Source: Mesorhizobium sp. YM1C-6-2 (GTDB taxonomy: Bacteria > Pseudomonadota > Alphaproteobacteria > Rhizobiales > Rhizobiaceae). From it: DNA of 64,000 nt. The position numbers and the translations under genes are program-made. Positions within the stretch are counted from its first letter, which is position 1. Each line of letters begins with the position of its first letter. Shown one piece after another: positions 34,277 through 43,357 of this stretch. The DNA is taken from positions 558,001 through 622,000 of the forward strand of contig NZ_RCIZ01000001.1 in assembly GCF_003666685.1 (NCBI RefSeq), in the 5' to 3' direction. The notes beneath the pieces are model-generated. The model searched no databases. It had not been told where the DNA came from and saw only the letters and a program-made list of their open reading frames with translations.

Positions 34277-36082
34277 TTATTGGGCGACCAGGTGCCCCCC
34301 ACCTGCGTCATGCAGGTGCAGCAAGGGGGGCGGATCGCCCACCTGTCTCACGGCGCTCGGAATCTCGCGATCCAGCCGGGCGAAATGCGTCCGCCGCAGC
34401 TTGGGGTCGGGTACCGGGACGGCTTCGATCAAGCGTCTTGTGTAGGGGTGGCGGGGATTGGAGAAGACCTGGTCGCGCGTGCCCATTTCGACGATCTGCC
34501 CGAGATACATCACGGCGACGCGGTCGGAGATGTTCTCGACCACGGCCATGTCGTGCGAGATGAACAGATAGGCGACCCCGAATTCGCGCTGCAGGTCTTT
34601 CAGAAGCTTGAGCACGCGTGCCTGGACGGAGACGTCGAGTGCCGAGACGCTCTCGTCGGCGATGATCAGCTTGGGTTTCAGCGCGAGCGCGCGGGCGATG
34701 CAGATGCGCTGCCGCTGGCCGCCGGAAAACTCATGCGGATAGCGGTCCATCTGATCGGCCGAAAGTCCGACGCGCTCGAACAGCGACGCGACCTGGTTGC
34801 GGCGCTCCTCCCTGGAGCCGATGCGGTGTATCAGCAGCGGTTCGGCGACGAGGTCGCCGACGCGCATGCGCGGATCGAGCGAGGCGTAGGGATCCTGGAA
34901 GATCATCTGCACGTCGCGGCGGACGGCGTTGCGCTCGGCGGCGGAGAGGCCATGCAGGCTGCGCCCGTCTATGGCGATGTCGCCGGAATAAGGGACCAGG
35001 CCAGCGATCGCTTTCGCGGTCGTCGATTTGCCGCAGCCGGATTCTCCGACGAGGGAGAGGGTCTCGTCGCGTGCGATCGAAAAGCTCACGCTCTCGACGG
35101 CGTGGACGCGCCGGTCGACCCGGCCGAAAAAGCCTCCGTGCAGGTCGAAGCGCACCTGAAGGCCGCGCACCGTGGCGACGGGGGCGGGGACGCCGGCGGA
35201 CGCCTGCGGATCTTCCGGCGCTTGCCGTGCTTCGGCGCCGACCCGCATCCGCGGCACGGCGGCCAGGAGTTCGCGCGTGTAGTCGGTCTGCGGAGAAGCG
35301 AATATATCGACGGCCTTGCCCTCTTCGACCATGCGGCCGTTGCGCATGATGATCACGCGGTCGGCCATCTCGGCGACGACGCCCATGTCGTGGGTGATGA
35401 GGATCAGGCTGGTGCCGGTTTCGCGCTGCAGGTCGCGCAGCAGCTCCAGCACCTCGCCCTGCACGGTGACGTCGAGCGCCGTGGTGGGCTCGTCGGCGAT
35501 CAGTATGTCGGGCTTCAGCGCCAGCGCCATCGCGATCATGACGCGCTGCCGCATGCCTCCCGAAAGCTCGTGGGGGTAGTTGTCCAGCCTGCGCTCGGCA
35601 TCCGGTATCCGCACCGACTTCAGGGCGTCGATGGCGCGCCGGCGTGCCTCGCGGCGCGACATCGGCGTATGAACCTCGATCGCCTCCATGATCTGGCGTC
35701 CGATCGACAGGACTGGATTGAGCGATGTCATCGGCTCCTGGAAGATCATCGCGATGCGGTCGCCGCGGATGCGGCGCATCTGGCTTTCAGGCAGGTTGGA
35801 CAGATCGAGGTTGCCAAACCGGATGGAGCCTTTTGAAAGGTGCGCGGCCGGTTGCGGAAGCAGGCCCATGATGGCGAGCGACGTCATCGACTTGCCGGAA
35901 CCCGACTCGCCGGCGATGCAAAGCGTTTCTCCGCGCGCCAGGGAGAAGGAGAGATCGGAGACGACCTCGCGCTCGCCCTCTTCCCCGCGCACGGAGATGG
36001 TCAGGCCTATAGCTTCGAGGACCGGCGCCGATGCTTCGGCGGCCGGTTTCGTCGATGCGGTGGTCTGACCTGCTGCGCTCAC
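34277..36082 (-). CDS. Fused dipeptide/oligopeptide-type ABC ATPase (DppD-DppF)
   Basis: A 601-aa protein with two complete nucleotide-binding domains. Domain 1 (about 20-290) has [20 protein letters not shown] and [11 protein letters not shown]; domain 2 (about 310-590) has [22 protein letters not shown] and [11 protein letters not shown]. In both, an oligopeptide C-terminal motif follows. The fusion replaces the usual separate DppD and DppF. A GTG at 36082 is chosen because it overlaps the formamidase stop (GTGA); the frame is open further but overlaps that gene. It is last in the amide operon and ends close to the potB operon promoter region. Confidence 0.92.
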   Translation of the reverse strand: MSAAGQTTASTKPAAEASAPVLEAIGLTISVRGEEGEREVVSDLSFSLARGETLCIAGESGSGKSMTSLAIMGLLPQPAAHLSKGSIRFGNLDLSNLPESQMRRIRGDRIAMIFQEPMTSLNPVLSIGRQIMEAIEVHTPMSRREARRRAIDALKSVRIPDAERRLDNYPHELSGGMRQRVMIAMALALKPDILIADEPTTALDVTVQGEVLELLRDLQRETGTSLILITHDMGVVAEMADRVIIMRNGRMVEEGKAVDIFASPQTDYTRELLAAVPRMRVGAEARQAPEDPQASAGVPAPVATVRGLQVRFDLHGGFFGRVDRRVHAVESVSFSIARDETLSLVGESGCGKSTTAKAIAGLVPYSGDIAIDGRSLHGLSAAERNAVRRDVQMIFQDPYASLDPRMRVGDLVAEPLLIHRIGSREERRNQVASLFERVGLSADQMDRYPHEFSGGQRQRICIARALALKPKLIIADESVSALDVSVQARVLKLLKDLQREFGVAYLFISHDMAVVENISDRVAVMYLGQIVEMGTRDQVFSNPRHPYTRRLIEAVPVPDPKLRRTHFARLDREIPSAVRQVGDPPPLLHLHDAGGGHLVAQ

Positions 36083-37023
36083 TCGAACACGACCCGCGGG
36101 AAGTAGAACGACACGACCCAGTTCGGCATGTCGACGATCTCGCTGATCCTGAGATCGCCGCAGACCGAGCACAGCATGTAGGCGTCCACCGGATCGAGGC
36201 CGTGCTCGCCCGCGATCAGGTCGACCATCTGCGCCACCGCGACCTTGGCGCCGGTCATCAGGTCAGGCCCGACCCCGGTGGTCACTTCGTAGCCCTTGGC
36301 GTCGAGATGCCGGGTGACCGGCCCCGGCGTCGTGAAGCGGGGCATCTTCAGCCGCGCATCCTTGACGAGGTCGATCGTCAGCACGGTGTTCATCTGACTC
36401 TCGATGGCGGTGCCGCAAACCTCGCCGTCACCCTGGGCGGCATGGGTGTCGCCGACGGAGAACAGCGCGCCAGCAACCTCGACCGGCAGATAGAGGACGG
36501 TGCCGGCGGCAAGATCGCGGATATCGAGATTTCCGCCCATGCGGCGCGGCGGCACTACCGAATGCAGCCCCGCCTCGGCCGGCGCGTTGCCGATCGTGCC
36601 GGCGAACGGCTTCAGCGGCACGCGTGCGTTCTTTCCGTAGAGCGCCGGCTCGAGCGAGCTTGCGTCGTACTTCCAGAGATTGAGCGCGGGTTCCTTGAAG
36701 TCGTCGGCAAGCAGGCCGAACCCGGGAATGTTCGCCGTCCAGCCGAAGCCGGACGGCTTGAAGGCCTCGATCGTGATCTTCAGCGCGTCTCCCGGCTCGG
36801 CCCCATCCACATGGATGGGACCGGTCACCGGATTGACCTTGCCGAAGTCGAGCGTCGAGACGTCGGCGACCGTGCTGTCAGGCTTCAGCTGGCCGCCGGA
36901 CGAGTCCAGGCATTCGAACTCGATGGTGGAGCCGGGCGCCACCCGTTCGACCGGGGCAAAACTGTTGTCCCAGCCGAAGTGATGGTGGCGTCCGTGGATG
37001 GTGTAGTCGCACTTATTGCACAT
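36079..37023 (-). CDS. Acetamidase/formamidase family amidase
   Basis: FmdA/AmdA-family hydrolase of 314 aa that releases ammonia from formamide, acetamide or other short aliphatic amides. The family blocks GDTHAAQGDGEVCGTAIE (read in parts), a metal-site-like HxH near the N-terminus (GRHHHFGWD), and LCSVCGDLRISEIVD are visible. Its start overlaps the upstream solute-binding protein gene by 11 bases and its stop overlaps the fused ATPase. Being inside an importer operon, it probably acts on the imported amide in the cytoplasm. It has no signal peptide. Confidence 0.9.
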   Translation of the reverse strand: MCNKCDYTIHGRHHHFGWDNSFAPVERVAPGSTIEFECLDSSGGQLKPDSTVADVSTLDFGKVNPVTGPIHVDGAEPGDALKITIEAFKPSGFGWTANIPGFGLLADDFKEPALNLWKYDASSLEPALYGKNARVPLKPFAGTIGNAPAEAGLHSVVPPRRMGGNLDIRDLAAGTVLYLPVEVAGALFSVGDTHAAQGDGEVCGTAIESQMNTVLTIDLVKDARLKMPRFTTPGPVTRHLDAKGYEVTTGVGPDLMTGAKVAVAQMVDLIAGEHGLDPVDAYMLCSVCGDLRISEIVDMPNWVVSFYFPRVVFE

Positions 37024-38656
37024 CGTTCACATACACGTAGTCGTAGTTGATCGGGATATGGACGGGATCGACATAGAGGTTGTCGGCGCCCGCCATGCGC
37101 GGCGACCGCATGGTGAAGCGCTGCTCGTTGAAGACCGGCACCCAGGGCGCATCCTCCATGATCTTCTCATAGATGGTGCCCCACATCTTGTAACGCTCCT
37201 CGGCCTTCGCCGGGTCGGTGATCGAGTCGGCTTCCGAGGCCATCTTGTCGAGGTCCTCGTTGCAATACCAGGACCAGTTCCAGCCGCCGGGAACCGCGCC
37301 GCCGCAACCGAGGATCGGGCCGTAGAAGTTCGACGGATCGGGGAAGTCGGCGATCCATCCCATGCCGCCCGACCAGATCATCGGGGCGCCGGCCTTGTCG
37401 CCGCCGGCGGCGATCACGTTGGCCTGCGCCAGCGACTGGATGTTGGCCTTGATGCCGATCGCCGCGAGGTCCTGCTGGATCGCCTGGGCGATGCGCGGGT
37501 TCGGATCGGTGTTCATGACGTAGAGCTCGGTCTCGAACCCGTCGGCGTGGCCGGCTTCGGCCAGCAGCGCCTTCGCCTTCTCGGCGTCGTAGGCGTAGCC
37601 CTTGTAGTCCTTAGAGTAGCCGGGCATCGACGGCGGCAGCGGCTGGTTCGCCGGCACCGCGCGGTTGTTGATCAGCTGGACGATGCGGTCCTTGTTGATC
37701 GCCATGTTCACCGCCTGGCGCACCTTGACGTTGTCGAAGGGAGCCATCGTCGTGTTCATCGTGATGTAGCCGGTGTGAAGCTGGCCGCCCTCGACGACAC
37801 GCTCCTTCTGGGCGGGGTCGCTCATCACTTCCTGGAACTTGGCGGGCGGGATGCCGTCGCCGGGGACGTCGACCTCGCCCTTCTGCAGGCGCAGCAGCGC
37901 GACGATCGGCTCCTGGCCGACCTCGAAGGTGATCTTGTCGAGATAGGGCAGGCCCTTGTTCCAGTAGTCGGCGTTCTTCTCGAACACCAGGCGCTGGCCG
38001 AGCGTCCACTCGGCGAGCTTGTAAGCGCCGGTGCCGACCGGGTTCTTGCCGAAGTCGGGCCCGTATTTCTCGACCTCTTCCTTGGGCACGACATGCGAGA
38101 AGTTGAGCGCCATGACATGCAGGAAGGTCGCATCCGGACGCGACAGCTCGATCTTGATCGTCGACGGATCGACCACCGTCACGCCCGACAGGGTTTCCGC
38201 GCTGCCGCCGGCTACCTCGTCGAAACCCTTGATCGAGGCGAAGAAGCCGGCGCCGGGGCTCTGGGTCTTCGGATTGGTGACGCGGTCGAGTGTGTATTTG
38301 ACGTCTTCGGCGGTGAGATCGCGGCCGTTGTGGAATTTCACGCCCGGGCGCAGCTTGAAGGTGAAGACGGTGCCGTCGGATGAGATCTCGTAGCTTTCGG
38401 CGAGTTCGGGCCTCAGCGTCGTCGTCCCCGGCTCGTAGTCCATCAGGCCGTCGAACAGGCTCTTGATCATCGACCAGTTCTGCCAGTCGTAGCCGATCGC
38501 GGGGTCGAGCGTGGAGACGTCGTCCTTGTAGGTGATGACGATGTCGCCACCCGGCTTGGCATTGGGATCGCGCTGTTCCTGCGCTGTCGCCGGCATCAGG
38601 CCGAGCATCAGCGCCAGCGCCGAGGCGGCTACCGTTGTCGTCAGAAATTGCTTCAT
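37013..38656 (-). CDS. Oligopeptide-type ABC importer solute-binding protein (SBP family 5)
   Basis: Periplasmic protein of 547 aa with a Sec signal peptide (MKQFLTTTVAASALALMLG, cleavage near TAQEQ). The family 5 pattern is clear: DPAIGYDWQNWSMIKSLFDGL (read in parts), KFHNGRDLTAEDVKYTLDR and KVRQAVNMAINKDRIV. AAGAAGGGAAC precedes the ATG. Members bind peptides, nickel, glutathione or other solutes; the partner amidase and AmiC sensor suggest a short amide or amide-bearing compound. Confidence 0.92.
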   Translation of the reverse strand: MKQFLTTTVAASALALMLGLMPATAQEQRDPNAKPGGDIVITYKDDVSTLDPAIGYDWQNWSMIKSLFDGLMDYEPGTTTLRPELAESYEISSDGTVFTFKLRPGVKFHNGRDLTAEDVKYTLDRVTNPKTQSPGAGFFASIKGFDEVAGGSAETLSGVTVVDPSTIKIELSRPDATFLHVMALNFSHVVPKEEVEKYGPDFGKNPVGTGAYKLAEWTLGQRLVFEKNADYWNKGLPYLDKITFEVGQEPIVALLRLQKGEVDVPGDGIPPAKFQEVMSDPAQKERVVEGGQLHTGYITMNTTMAPFDNVKVRQAVNMAINKDRIVQLINNRAVPANQPLPPSMPGYSKDYKGYAYDAEKAKALLAEAGHADGFETELYVMNTDPNPRIAQAIQQDLAAIGIKANIQSLAQANVIAAGGDKAGAPMIWSGGMGWIADFPDPSNFYGPILGCGGAVPGGWNWSWYCNEDLDKMASEADSITDPAKAEERYKMWGTIYEKIMEDAPWVPVFNEQRFTMRSPRMAGADNLYVDPVHIPINYDYVYVNDVQ

Positions 38657-38701
38657 GTCAGTGTTCCCTTCTTCTTTGGTTTGCGTTGCAGATGCTCTTG
38701 T

Positions 38702-39622
38702 TCAGCGCAGCTTGATGCGCGGATCGATGAATGGGGCGACGATGTCGGCGAGCAGGTTGCCGAGCACGATCGCGCATGCCGAGACCAGCGTGACGCCCAT
38801 GATGATCGGGATGTCGACGCGCTGGATCGCCTGCCAGGCGAGCTGGCCGATGCCGGGCCAGCCGAAGACGCTTTCCACCACCACGATGCCGCCCATGAAG
38901 ATGCCGATGTCGATGCCGATCATGGCGACGACCGGCAGGATCGCATTGGGCAGCGCATGGCGCACCAGGATCGTGCCGCGCCTCAGGCCCTTGGCCCGCG
39001 CGGTGCGGATATAGTCCTGCCGCAGAACGTCGATCATCGAGGAGCGCATCATGCGGGCGTACCAGCCGGCACCCAGGACCCCGAGCGTGAGGGAGGGCAG
39101 GACCAGATGTTTCCAGGTGCCGTAGCCGCCGATCGGAAACCAGCCGAGCCGCACGGCGAAAACATAGAGGAGCAGGAGGCCGACGACGAACTGCGGCGCC
39201 GAGACGCCGACGAAGGAGGTCAGCATCAGCGTCTGGTCGGTCGCGCTGCCGCGTTTGGTAGCCGCGACCAGTCCCATGGTGAGGCCGATCGCCAGCTCGC
39301 AGAATATGGCGCCGAGCATGAGAAGCAGGCTGGCGGGAAGGCGCGAAACGATGAGCTCGCTGACTTCCGACCGCTGGATGTACGAGCGGCCGAGATCGCC
39401 GGTCAGGAGGTTCGTCAGGTAGCGCCAGTACTGCACGAAGAAAGGCTGGTCGAGACCGAGCTGCTGGCGGATGTTCTCGACTGTCTGCGGCGTCGCGCTG
39501 CGCCCGGCGATCTGGCGCACGGGGTCCGCCGGAAGCAGATAGAGCAGCGCGAAGGTGATGATCGAGACGCCGAGCAGGATCAGCGCGGACTGGATCAGGC
39601 GGCGGCCGATATACGCGATCAT
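38702..39622 (-). CDS. Oligopeptide-type ABC importer permease (DppB-like)
   Basis: Inner-membrane permease of 306 aa. N-terminal span RRLIQSALILLGVSIITFALLYLLP (in part), six spans, and the EAA region TARAKGLRRGTILVRHALPNA match the DppB/OppB group. It follows the second permease with an ATGA overlap and precedes the solute-binding protein gene by 45 bases. Confidence 0.92.
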   Translation of the reverse strand: MIAYIGRRLIQSALILLGVSIITFALLYLLPADPVRQIAGRSATPQTVENIRQQLGLDQPFFVQYWRYLTNLLTGDLGRSYIQRSEVSELIVSRLPASLLLMLGAIFCELAIGLTMGLVAATKRGSATDQTLMLTSFVGVSAPQFVVGLLLLYVFAVRLGWFPIGGYGTWKHLVLPSLTLGVLGAGWYARMMRSSMIDVLRQDYIRTARAKGLRRGTILVRHALPNAILPVVAMIGIDIGIFMGGIVVVESVFGWPGIGQLAWQAIQRVDIPIIMGVTLVSACAIVLGNLLADIVAPFIDPRIKLR

Positions 39623-40524
39623 GCCCGGCCTCTCTGCGTGGGATCGAGGATGTCGCGCAGCGCGTCGCCGACGAGGTTGAAGGCGAGTGCCAGCGCCAGG
39701 ATCGCCGCTCCCGGGAAGAAGACCAGCCAGGGCGCGACCTGGAAATAGGTCTGGTTCTCGAAGATGATGTTGCCCCAGGAAGCCGTCGGCGGCTGCACCC
39801 CGATGCCGAGATAGGACAGCGTCGCCTCCAGGAGGACCGTGGTCGAGATCCCCAGCGTGCCCCAGACGATCAGCGTCGGCAGCAGATGCGGCAGTATGTG
39901 GCGGAAGAGGATGCGCGGCGTACTGGCGCCGATCGTACGCTCGGCGTCGATGAACTCCCGCTCGGCTAGCGAGCTCGTCTCCGTGTAGATGACGCGGGCG
40001 GTCTGTACCCAGTTCACCAGCGCGATCACCAGCGCGACGATCCAGAGGCTCGGCTGCAGGATGGCGGCAAGGCAGATCGCCAGCAGCAGCGCGGGAAACG
40101 CCATCATGAGATCGGTGAAGCGCATCAGTGCGTTGCCGATCCAGCCGCGGAAATAGCCCGCCGTGATGCCCACCAGGGCGCCGATCAGCAATGCGGCCCC
40201 GTTGGCCACGATGCCGATGATCAGCGATGTGCGGGCCCCGTAGAGGATGCGGGTGGCGAGGTCGCGTCCGAGCAGGTCGGTGCCGAGCCAGAATTTTTCG
40301 CTGGGCGGCAGCGGCGCTCCTTCGAGGGTCAGTCCGTCGAACATCTGCTCGTTCGGATCGTACGGCGTCAGCAGCGGCGCGAGGATGGCGCCGGCCACGG
40401 CGATGGCGATGAGCGCGAGGCCGAGAATCGCCAGGCGGCGCTTCAGGAGCTGCCGCCAGATTCCGCTGCGCGGCTTGGCCGGCAGCAGGGGCGTCGACAT
40501 GTCAGGCGATATTGGAGTGGTCAT
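39619..40524 (-). CDS. Oligopeptide-type ABC importer permease (DppC-like)
   Basis: Inner-membrane permease of 301 aa of the DppC/OppC group, with the N-terminal cytoplasmic segment and span RRLAILGLALIAIAVAGAI, FWLGTDLLGRDLATRILYG, and the EAA loop ERTIGASTPRILFRHILPHLL (in part). The ATG at 40524 is chosen because GAGGAAGG precedes it; it overlaps the amiR-type gene by 23 bases. An ATG at 40500, one base after that gene's stop, is an alternative. Confidence 0.9.
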   Translation of the reverse strand: MTTPISPDMSTPLLPAKPRSGIWRQLLKRRLAILGLALIAIAVAGAILAPLLTPYDPNEQMFDGLTLEGAPLPPSEKFWLGTDLLGRDLATRILYGARTSLIIGIVANGAALLIGALVGITAGYFRGWIGNALMRFTDLMMAFPALLLAICLAAILQPSLWIVALVIALVNWVQTARVIYTETSSLAEREFIDAERTIGASTPRILFRHILPHLLPTLIVWGTLGISTTVLLEATLSYLGIGVQPPTASWGNIIFENQTYFQVAPWLVFFPGAAILALALAFNLVGDALRDILDPTQRGRA

Positions 40525-41101
40525 CGCCTTCCTCGCTCATGGCCACGATGCGCCGGGCCGCCTGCTCGACGCTCACCTGCCAGCTCATCGCCAGCGAACG
40601 AAGCTGCGCATAGGCACGGCCGTCGTCCACGCCCTGCGCCGCAAGGGCTGCGACCGCGCGCACGATCGTCTGGCGCTCGGCAAGCCGGGTTTCCAGCGCC
40701 GCGATCTGGTCGGCGAGCCGCCTGCGCGCGTCGAAGGACTGCCGTGCGATCAGCAGCGCGCTGTAGACCCCGGCCGTGCCGATCGGCTTCAGCAGCTGTG
40801 CGTCGGCCTTCTGCGACAGCGCCCATTCGATGCGGCCGGGCGCTTCCGAGCCGATCAGCGCGACAAGCGGCATGGGCGCCTCGCCGGGTTTCCAGGGGAA
40901 CTGTTCGTCGAAGCCGAGATCGACGTCGAAGAACACGAAGTCGGCGGCCAGCGCGTCCGGTGGCAATTCGGGCCAGCATTCGCGCACGTCGAGCCCGATG
41001 GCGCCGAGCTGGCGGGCCAGCGCGTTCACTGTGGTGTGCGGGCGATGCAGGATGTAGGCCTTCGCCCCGCCCAGGTTGGGGATGCGCGAGGCCCGGGTCA
41101 C
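40502..41101 (-). CDS. amiR: AmiR-type ANTAR-domain transcription antiterminator
   Basis: Protein of 199 aa with a degenerate receiver-like N-terminal domain (FVFFDVDLG, near residue 55), a long coiled-coil (about 118-145, RRRLADQIAALETRLAERQ) and a C-terminal ANTAR three-helix domain ending ARRIVAMSEE. In Pseudomonas, AmiR binds leader RNA to prevent termination and is held inactive by AmiC. The ATG overlaps the amiC stop (ATGA), the same coupling seen in known amiC-amiR pairs. It probably controls this operon. Confidence 0.88.
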   Translation of the reverse strand: MTRASRIPNLGGAKAYILHRPHTTVNALARQLGAIGLDVRECWPELPPDALAADFVFFDVDLGFDEQFPWKPGEAPMPLVALIGSEAPGRIEWALSQKADAQLLKPIGTAGVYSALLIARQSFDARRRLADQIAALETRLAERQTIVRAVAALAAQGVDDGRAYAQLRSLAMSWQVSVEQAARRIVAMSEEGDDHSNIA

Positions 41102-42225
41102 GACACCACCTTCAGTCGCGGGCGGCCGAAGATCTCGGCGCGGTCGTAGCGGGAGAGGTATGGGTCGGGCGCGACGCTGTCGGTCCGGCTTACCGTCTCG
41201 AAGCAGTCGTTGCCGATCTGCCCGATAACCACGGGCAGTGTCGCATGCTGAGTCTGCGGGTCGATGACCGTGTCGCCGAAGGGGGTCTGGAAGGTGGCCT
41301 TGGCGAAGACGGAGGGCAGGTCCGCGAATGTCGCATCTGCGTTGCCGGCCAGCACCTTGGCCAGCACGCGCACGGAAGCATAGGCCGCGGCCTCGAATGA
41401 AGAGGCCGGCTGGGGAAGGTCGGCTTTGGCAGGTGTCCTGCCGTTACCGGTCGGCGACGCGAAATACGGCCCGGCGCAGAGGTTGCCTTTCGCCGTGTTG
41501 CCGATCGCGGGAAGTTCGCATTCGGTGAGATTGCACGAAAGCAGTGGGCAGCGGTCGAGCCGGAAATGCGGATCGTGCCGGCCGAGCTCGGCATAGGCGG
41601 CGATGAAGGCATAGGACGAGGTGCCGATGAGGTTGTTGAGGATGAAATCCGGCCTAGTCGCCTTGATCTCCGCGATCAGCCGCGACACGTCGGTCTCGCC
41701 GATGGGCAGGTACCGCTCGGCGAGGACGCTGCCCCCTGCGTCGGCGATCAGGTCGCGCGCGACCCGGTTGGTCTCCCAGCCCCATATGTAGTTGGACCCG
41801 AGCAGTAGCCCGTTGGCGCCGAAGCGCGGTATGACATAGGCGAGCAGCGGCACCAGATGCTGGTTGGGGCAGGCATGCATGTAGACGACATGCTCGTTGG
41901 CCTCGAAACCCTCATAGGGGCAGGCGTACCAGAGCGTGGCGCCGGATTTCTCGAGGACCGGGATGACTTCCTTGCGGCTCCAGGACGTGATGCAGCCGAT
42001 GACGTGCCTGACGCCGTGCTCGCGGATCATCTCTTCGCAGAGCGGCGCATAGCGGTCGATGTTCCCTTGCGGATCGCGCTCGACCGGAACCAGTTCGATG
42101 GGGCTCGCGGCATTGGCGTTCACGTCGGCGACGGCCCGAAACACGCCCTGCCGACAGGCATCCGAGATCAGGCTGTACGTGCCCGAACGCGAATAGAGGA
42201 CGCCGATCTGGATCGAACGCTTCAA
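41098..42225 (-). CDS. amiC: AmiC-type amide sensor, periplasmic-binding-protein fold
   Basis: Protein of 375 aa with the type I periplasmic-binding fold of the AmiC/UrtA group (IQIGVLYSRSGTYS, VIGCITSWSRKEVIPVLE, GSNYIWGWETNRVAR, YASVRVLAKVL). It has no signal peptide, which fits a cytoplasmic AmiC sensor that releases AmiR when an amide binds, not a transport protein. The start codon is TTG at 42225; no ATG lies nearby in frame, and GGGG stands about ten bases before it. It is the first gene of the amide operon. Confidence 0.86.
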   Translation of the reverse strand: MKRSIQIGVLYSRSGTYSLISDACRQGVFRAVADVNANAASPIELVPVERDPQGNIDRYAPLCEEMIREHGVRHVIGCITSWSRKEVIPVLEKSGATLWYACPYEGFEANEHVVYMHACPNQHLVPLLAYVIPRFGANGLLLGSNYIWGWETNRVARDLIADAGGSVLAERYLPIGETDVSRLIAEIKATRPDFILNNLIGTSSYAFIAAYAELGRHDPHFRLDRCPLLSCNLTECELPAIGNTAKGNLCAGPYFASPTGNGRTPAKADLPQPASSFEAAAYASVRVLAKVLAGNADATFADLPSVFAKATFQTPFGDTVIDPQTQHATLPVVIGQIGNDCFETVSRTDSVAPDPYLSRYDRAEIFGRPRLKVVS

Positions 42226-42326
42226 AGATCAAGCCCCAAAAAGACAATGCCCCGCTGCCTGCACCGGCGAGGCGAGGCATGCGAGGCACATTTGCCGCCC
42301 GGCACGCGAGGCCGGTATTTTTCCCT

Positions 42327-42354
42327 AGCCTAGCGACCGGTCGTACTGAGTCAA
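42327..42354 (-). promoter_or_regulatory. Candidate sigma-70 promoter of the amiC operon
   Basis: On the minus strand TTGACT (42349-42354) and TAGGCT (42327-42332) are 16 bases apart, about 100 bases before the amiC start codon. This leaves a leader of about 95 bases that carries four copies of GCCTCGC, one inside a small hairpin. Similarity to the consensus is good for -35 and moderate for -10. Confidence 0.45.
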
Positions 42355-42412
42355 GCAGGAAGGTGCCGCCCGGCGCATTGCCTAACGGCATGGCTGAGAT
42401 CGGCGATCGTGT

Positions 42413-43357
42413 TCACGAAACCGTGCCTTCCGCCCCCGCGCCGCAGATCAGGGCGCATATCCGCTTGCTGTCGGCGAACACCGGATGGCCGCTCTGCAGC
42501 GCGGCGATCGACGCGGCGCCGGAAAGATCGGCCGCTATGCCGAATTCGAACCACAGCCACCGGGAGGCGGCCAGCATGGCGTCGTCGGAGACCAGCACCA
42601 CCTCGGCGATGTTGCGGCGCGCCAGTTCGAACACACGCTCGTCGGTGCGTCGGCAGGACATGGTAGCGACGCGGCTGGTCACTTTCGGCAAGGTGACGAC
42701 CTCCCCGGCGTCGAGGCTGGCCTTCATCGTCGGGGAGCCGGTCGGCTCGACCGCGACCACCCGTACGTCGGGACGTTGGGCCTTGATGGCCGTCGAGAGC
42801 CCGGAAATGAGTCCGCCTCCGCCGACCGCCACCACGATCGTGTCGAAATCCCATGTCTGGTCGAGTATCTCCAGGCCGAGCGTTCCCTGCCCGGCAACGA
42901 CCAGCGGATCGGCGAAGGGGTGGAAGTAGGACGCGCCGCTGGTGCGGGCATATTCAAGCGCCGCTTCGTTCGAAGCGCTCCAGTCGGCGCCCGCGGTGCG
43001 AACGTCCGCCCCCCACTCGCGCATCTTGGCGACCTTGGCGGGCGACACGTTGCCCGGAACGTAGATCACGGCGGGAACCCCGGCGACCTTCGCCGTGCGC
43101 GCGACGGCCAGGCCGTGATTGCCGCCCGACGCCGTGACGATGCCGGCTTCTATCTCCAGCGGCGGAGTGCCGAGCAGCCGGTTCATGGCGCCCCGCGCCT
43201 TGAACGATCCGGTGACCTGGTGAAGCTCCAGCTTCATCGTCACGCTGGCGGACACCGGCAGGGGATCGCGCGTCCTCGAAGCGCCGATGATGGGCGTCCG
43301 CCGGACATAGGGCGATATACGGTCCTGGGCTGCTTCAATGTCGGCTATGGTGATCAT
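42413..43357 (-). CDS. PLP-dependent threonine/serine dehydratase-like enzyme
   Basis: Fold-type II PLP enzyme of 314 aa. The PLP lysine is in TGSFKARGAMN, with SGGNHG for the substrate loop and GGGGLISG for phosphate binding. It resembles catabolic threonine dehydratase, serine racemase and 3-hydroxyaspartate dehydratase; it lacks the C-terminal regulatory ACT domain of IlvA. The ATG at 43357 is chosen because the family begins MITIADIEAAQ; it overlaps the upstream permease by 23 bases. It is last in the branched-chain type importer operon and probably degrades the imported hydroxy amino acid. Confidence 0.85.
   Translation of the reverse strand: MITIADIEAAQDRISPYVRRTPIIGASRTRDPLPVSASVTMKLELHQVTGSFKARGAMNRLLGTPPLEIEAGIVTASGGNHGLAVARTAKVAGVPAVIYVPGNVSPAKVAKMREWGADVRTAGADWSASNEAALEYARTSGASYFHPFADPLVVAGQGTLGLEILDQTWDFDTIVVAVGGGGLISGLSTAIKAQRPDVRVVAVEPTGSPTMKASLDAGEVVTLPKVTSRVATMSCRRTDERVFELARRNIAEVVLVSDDAMLAASRWLWFEFGIAADLSGAASIAALQSGHPVFADSKRICALICGAGAEGTVS

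Noticed and set aside
33194-35836. An 880-codon plus-strand frame across potB and the fused ATPase
   Set aside because: It lies antisense to two clear ABC genes and has shadow-like composition without motifs.
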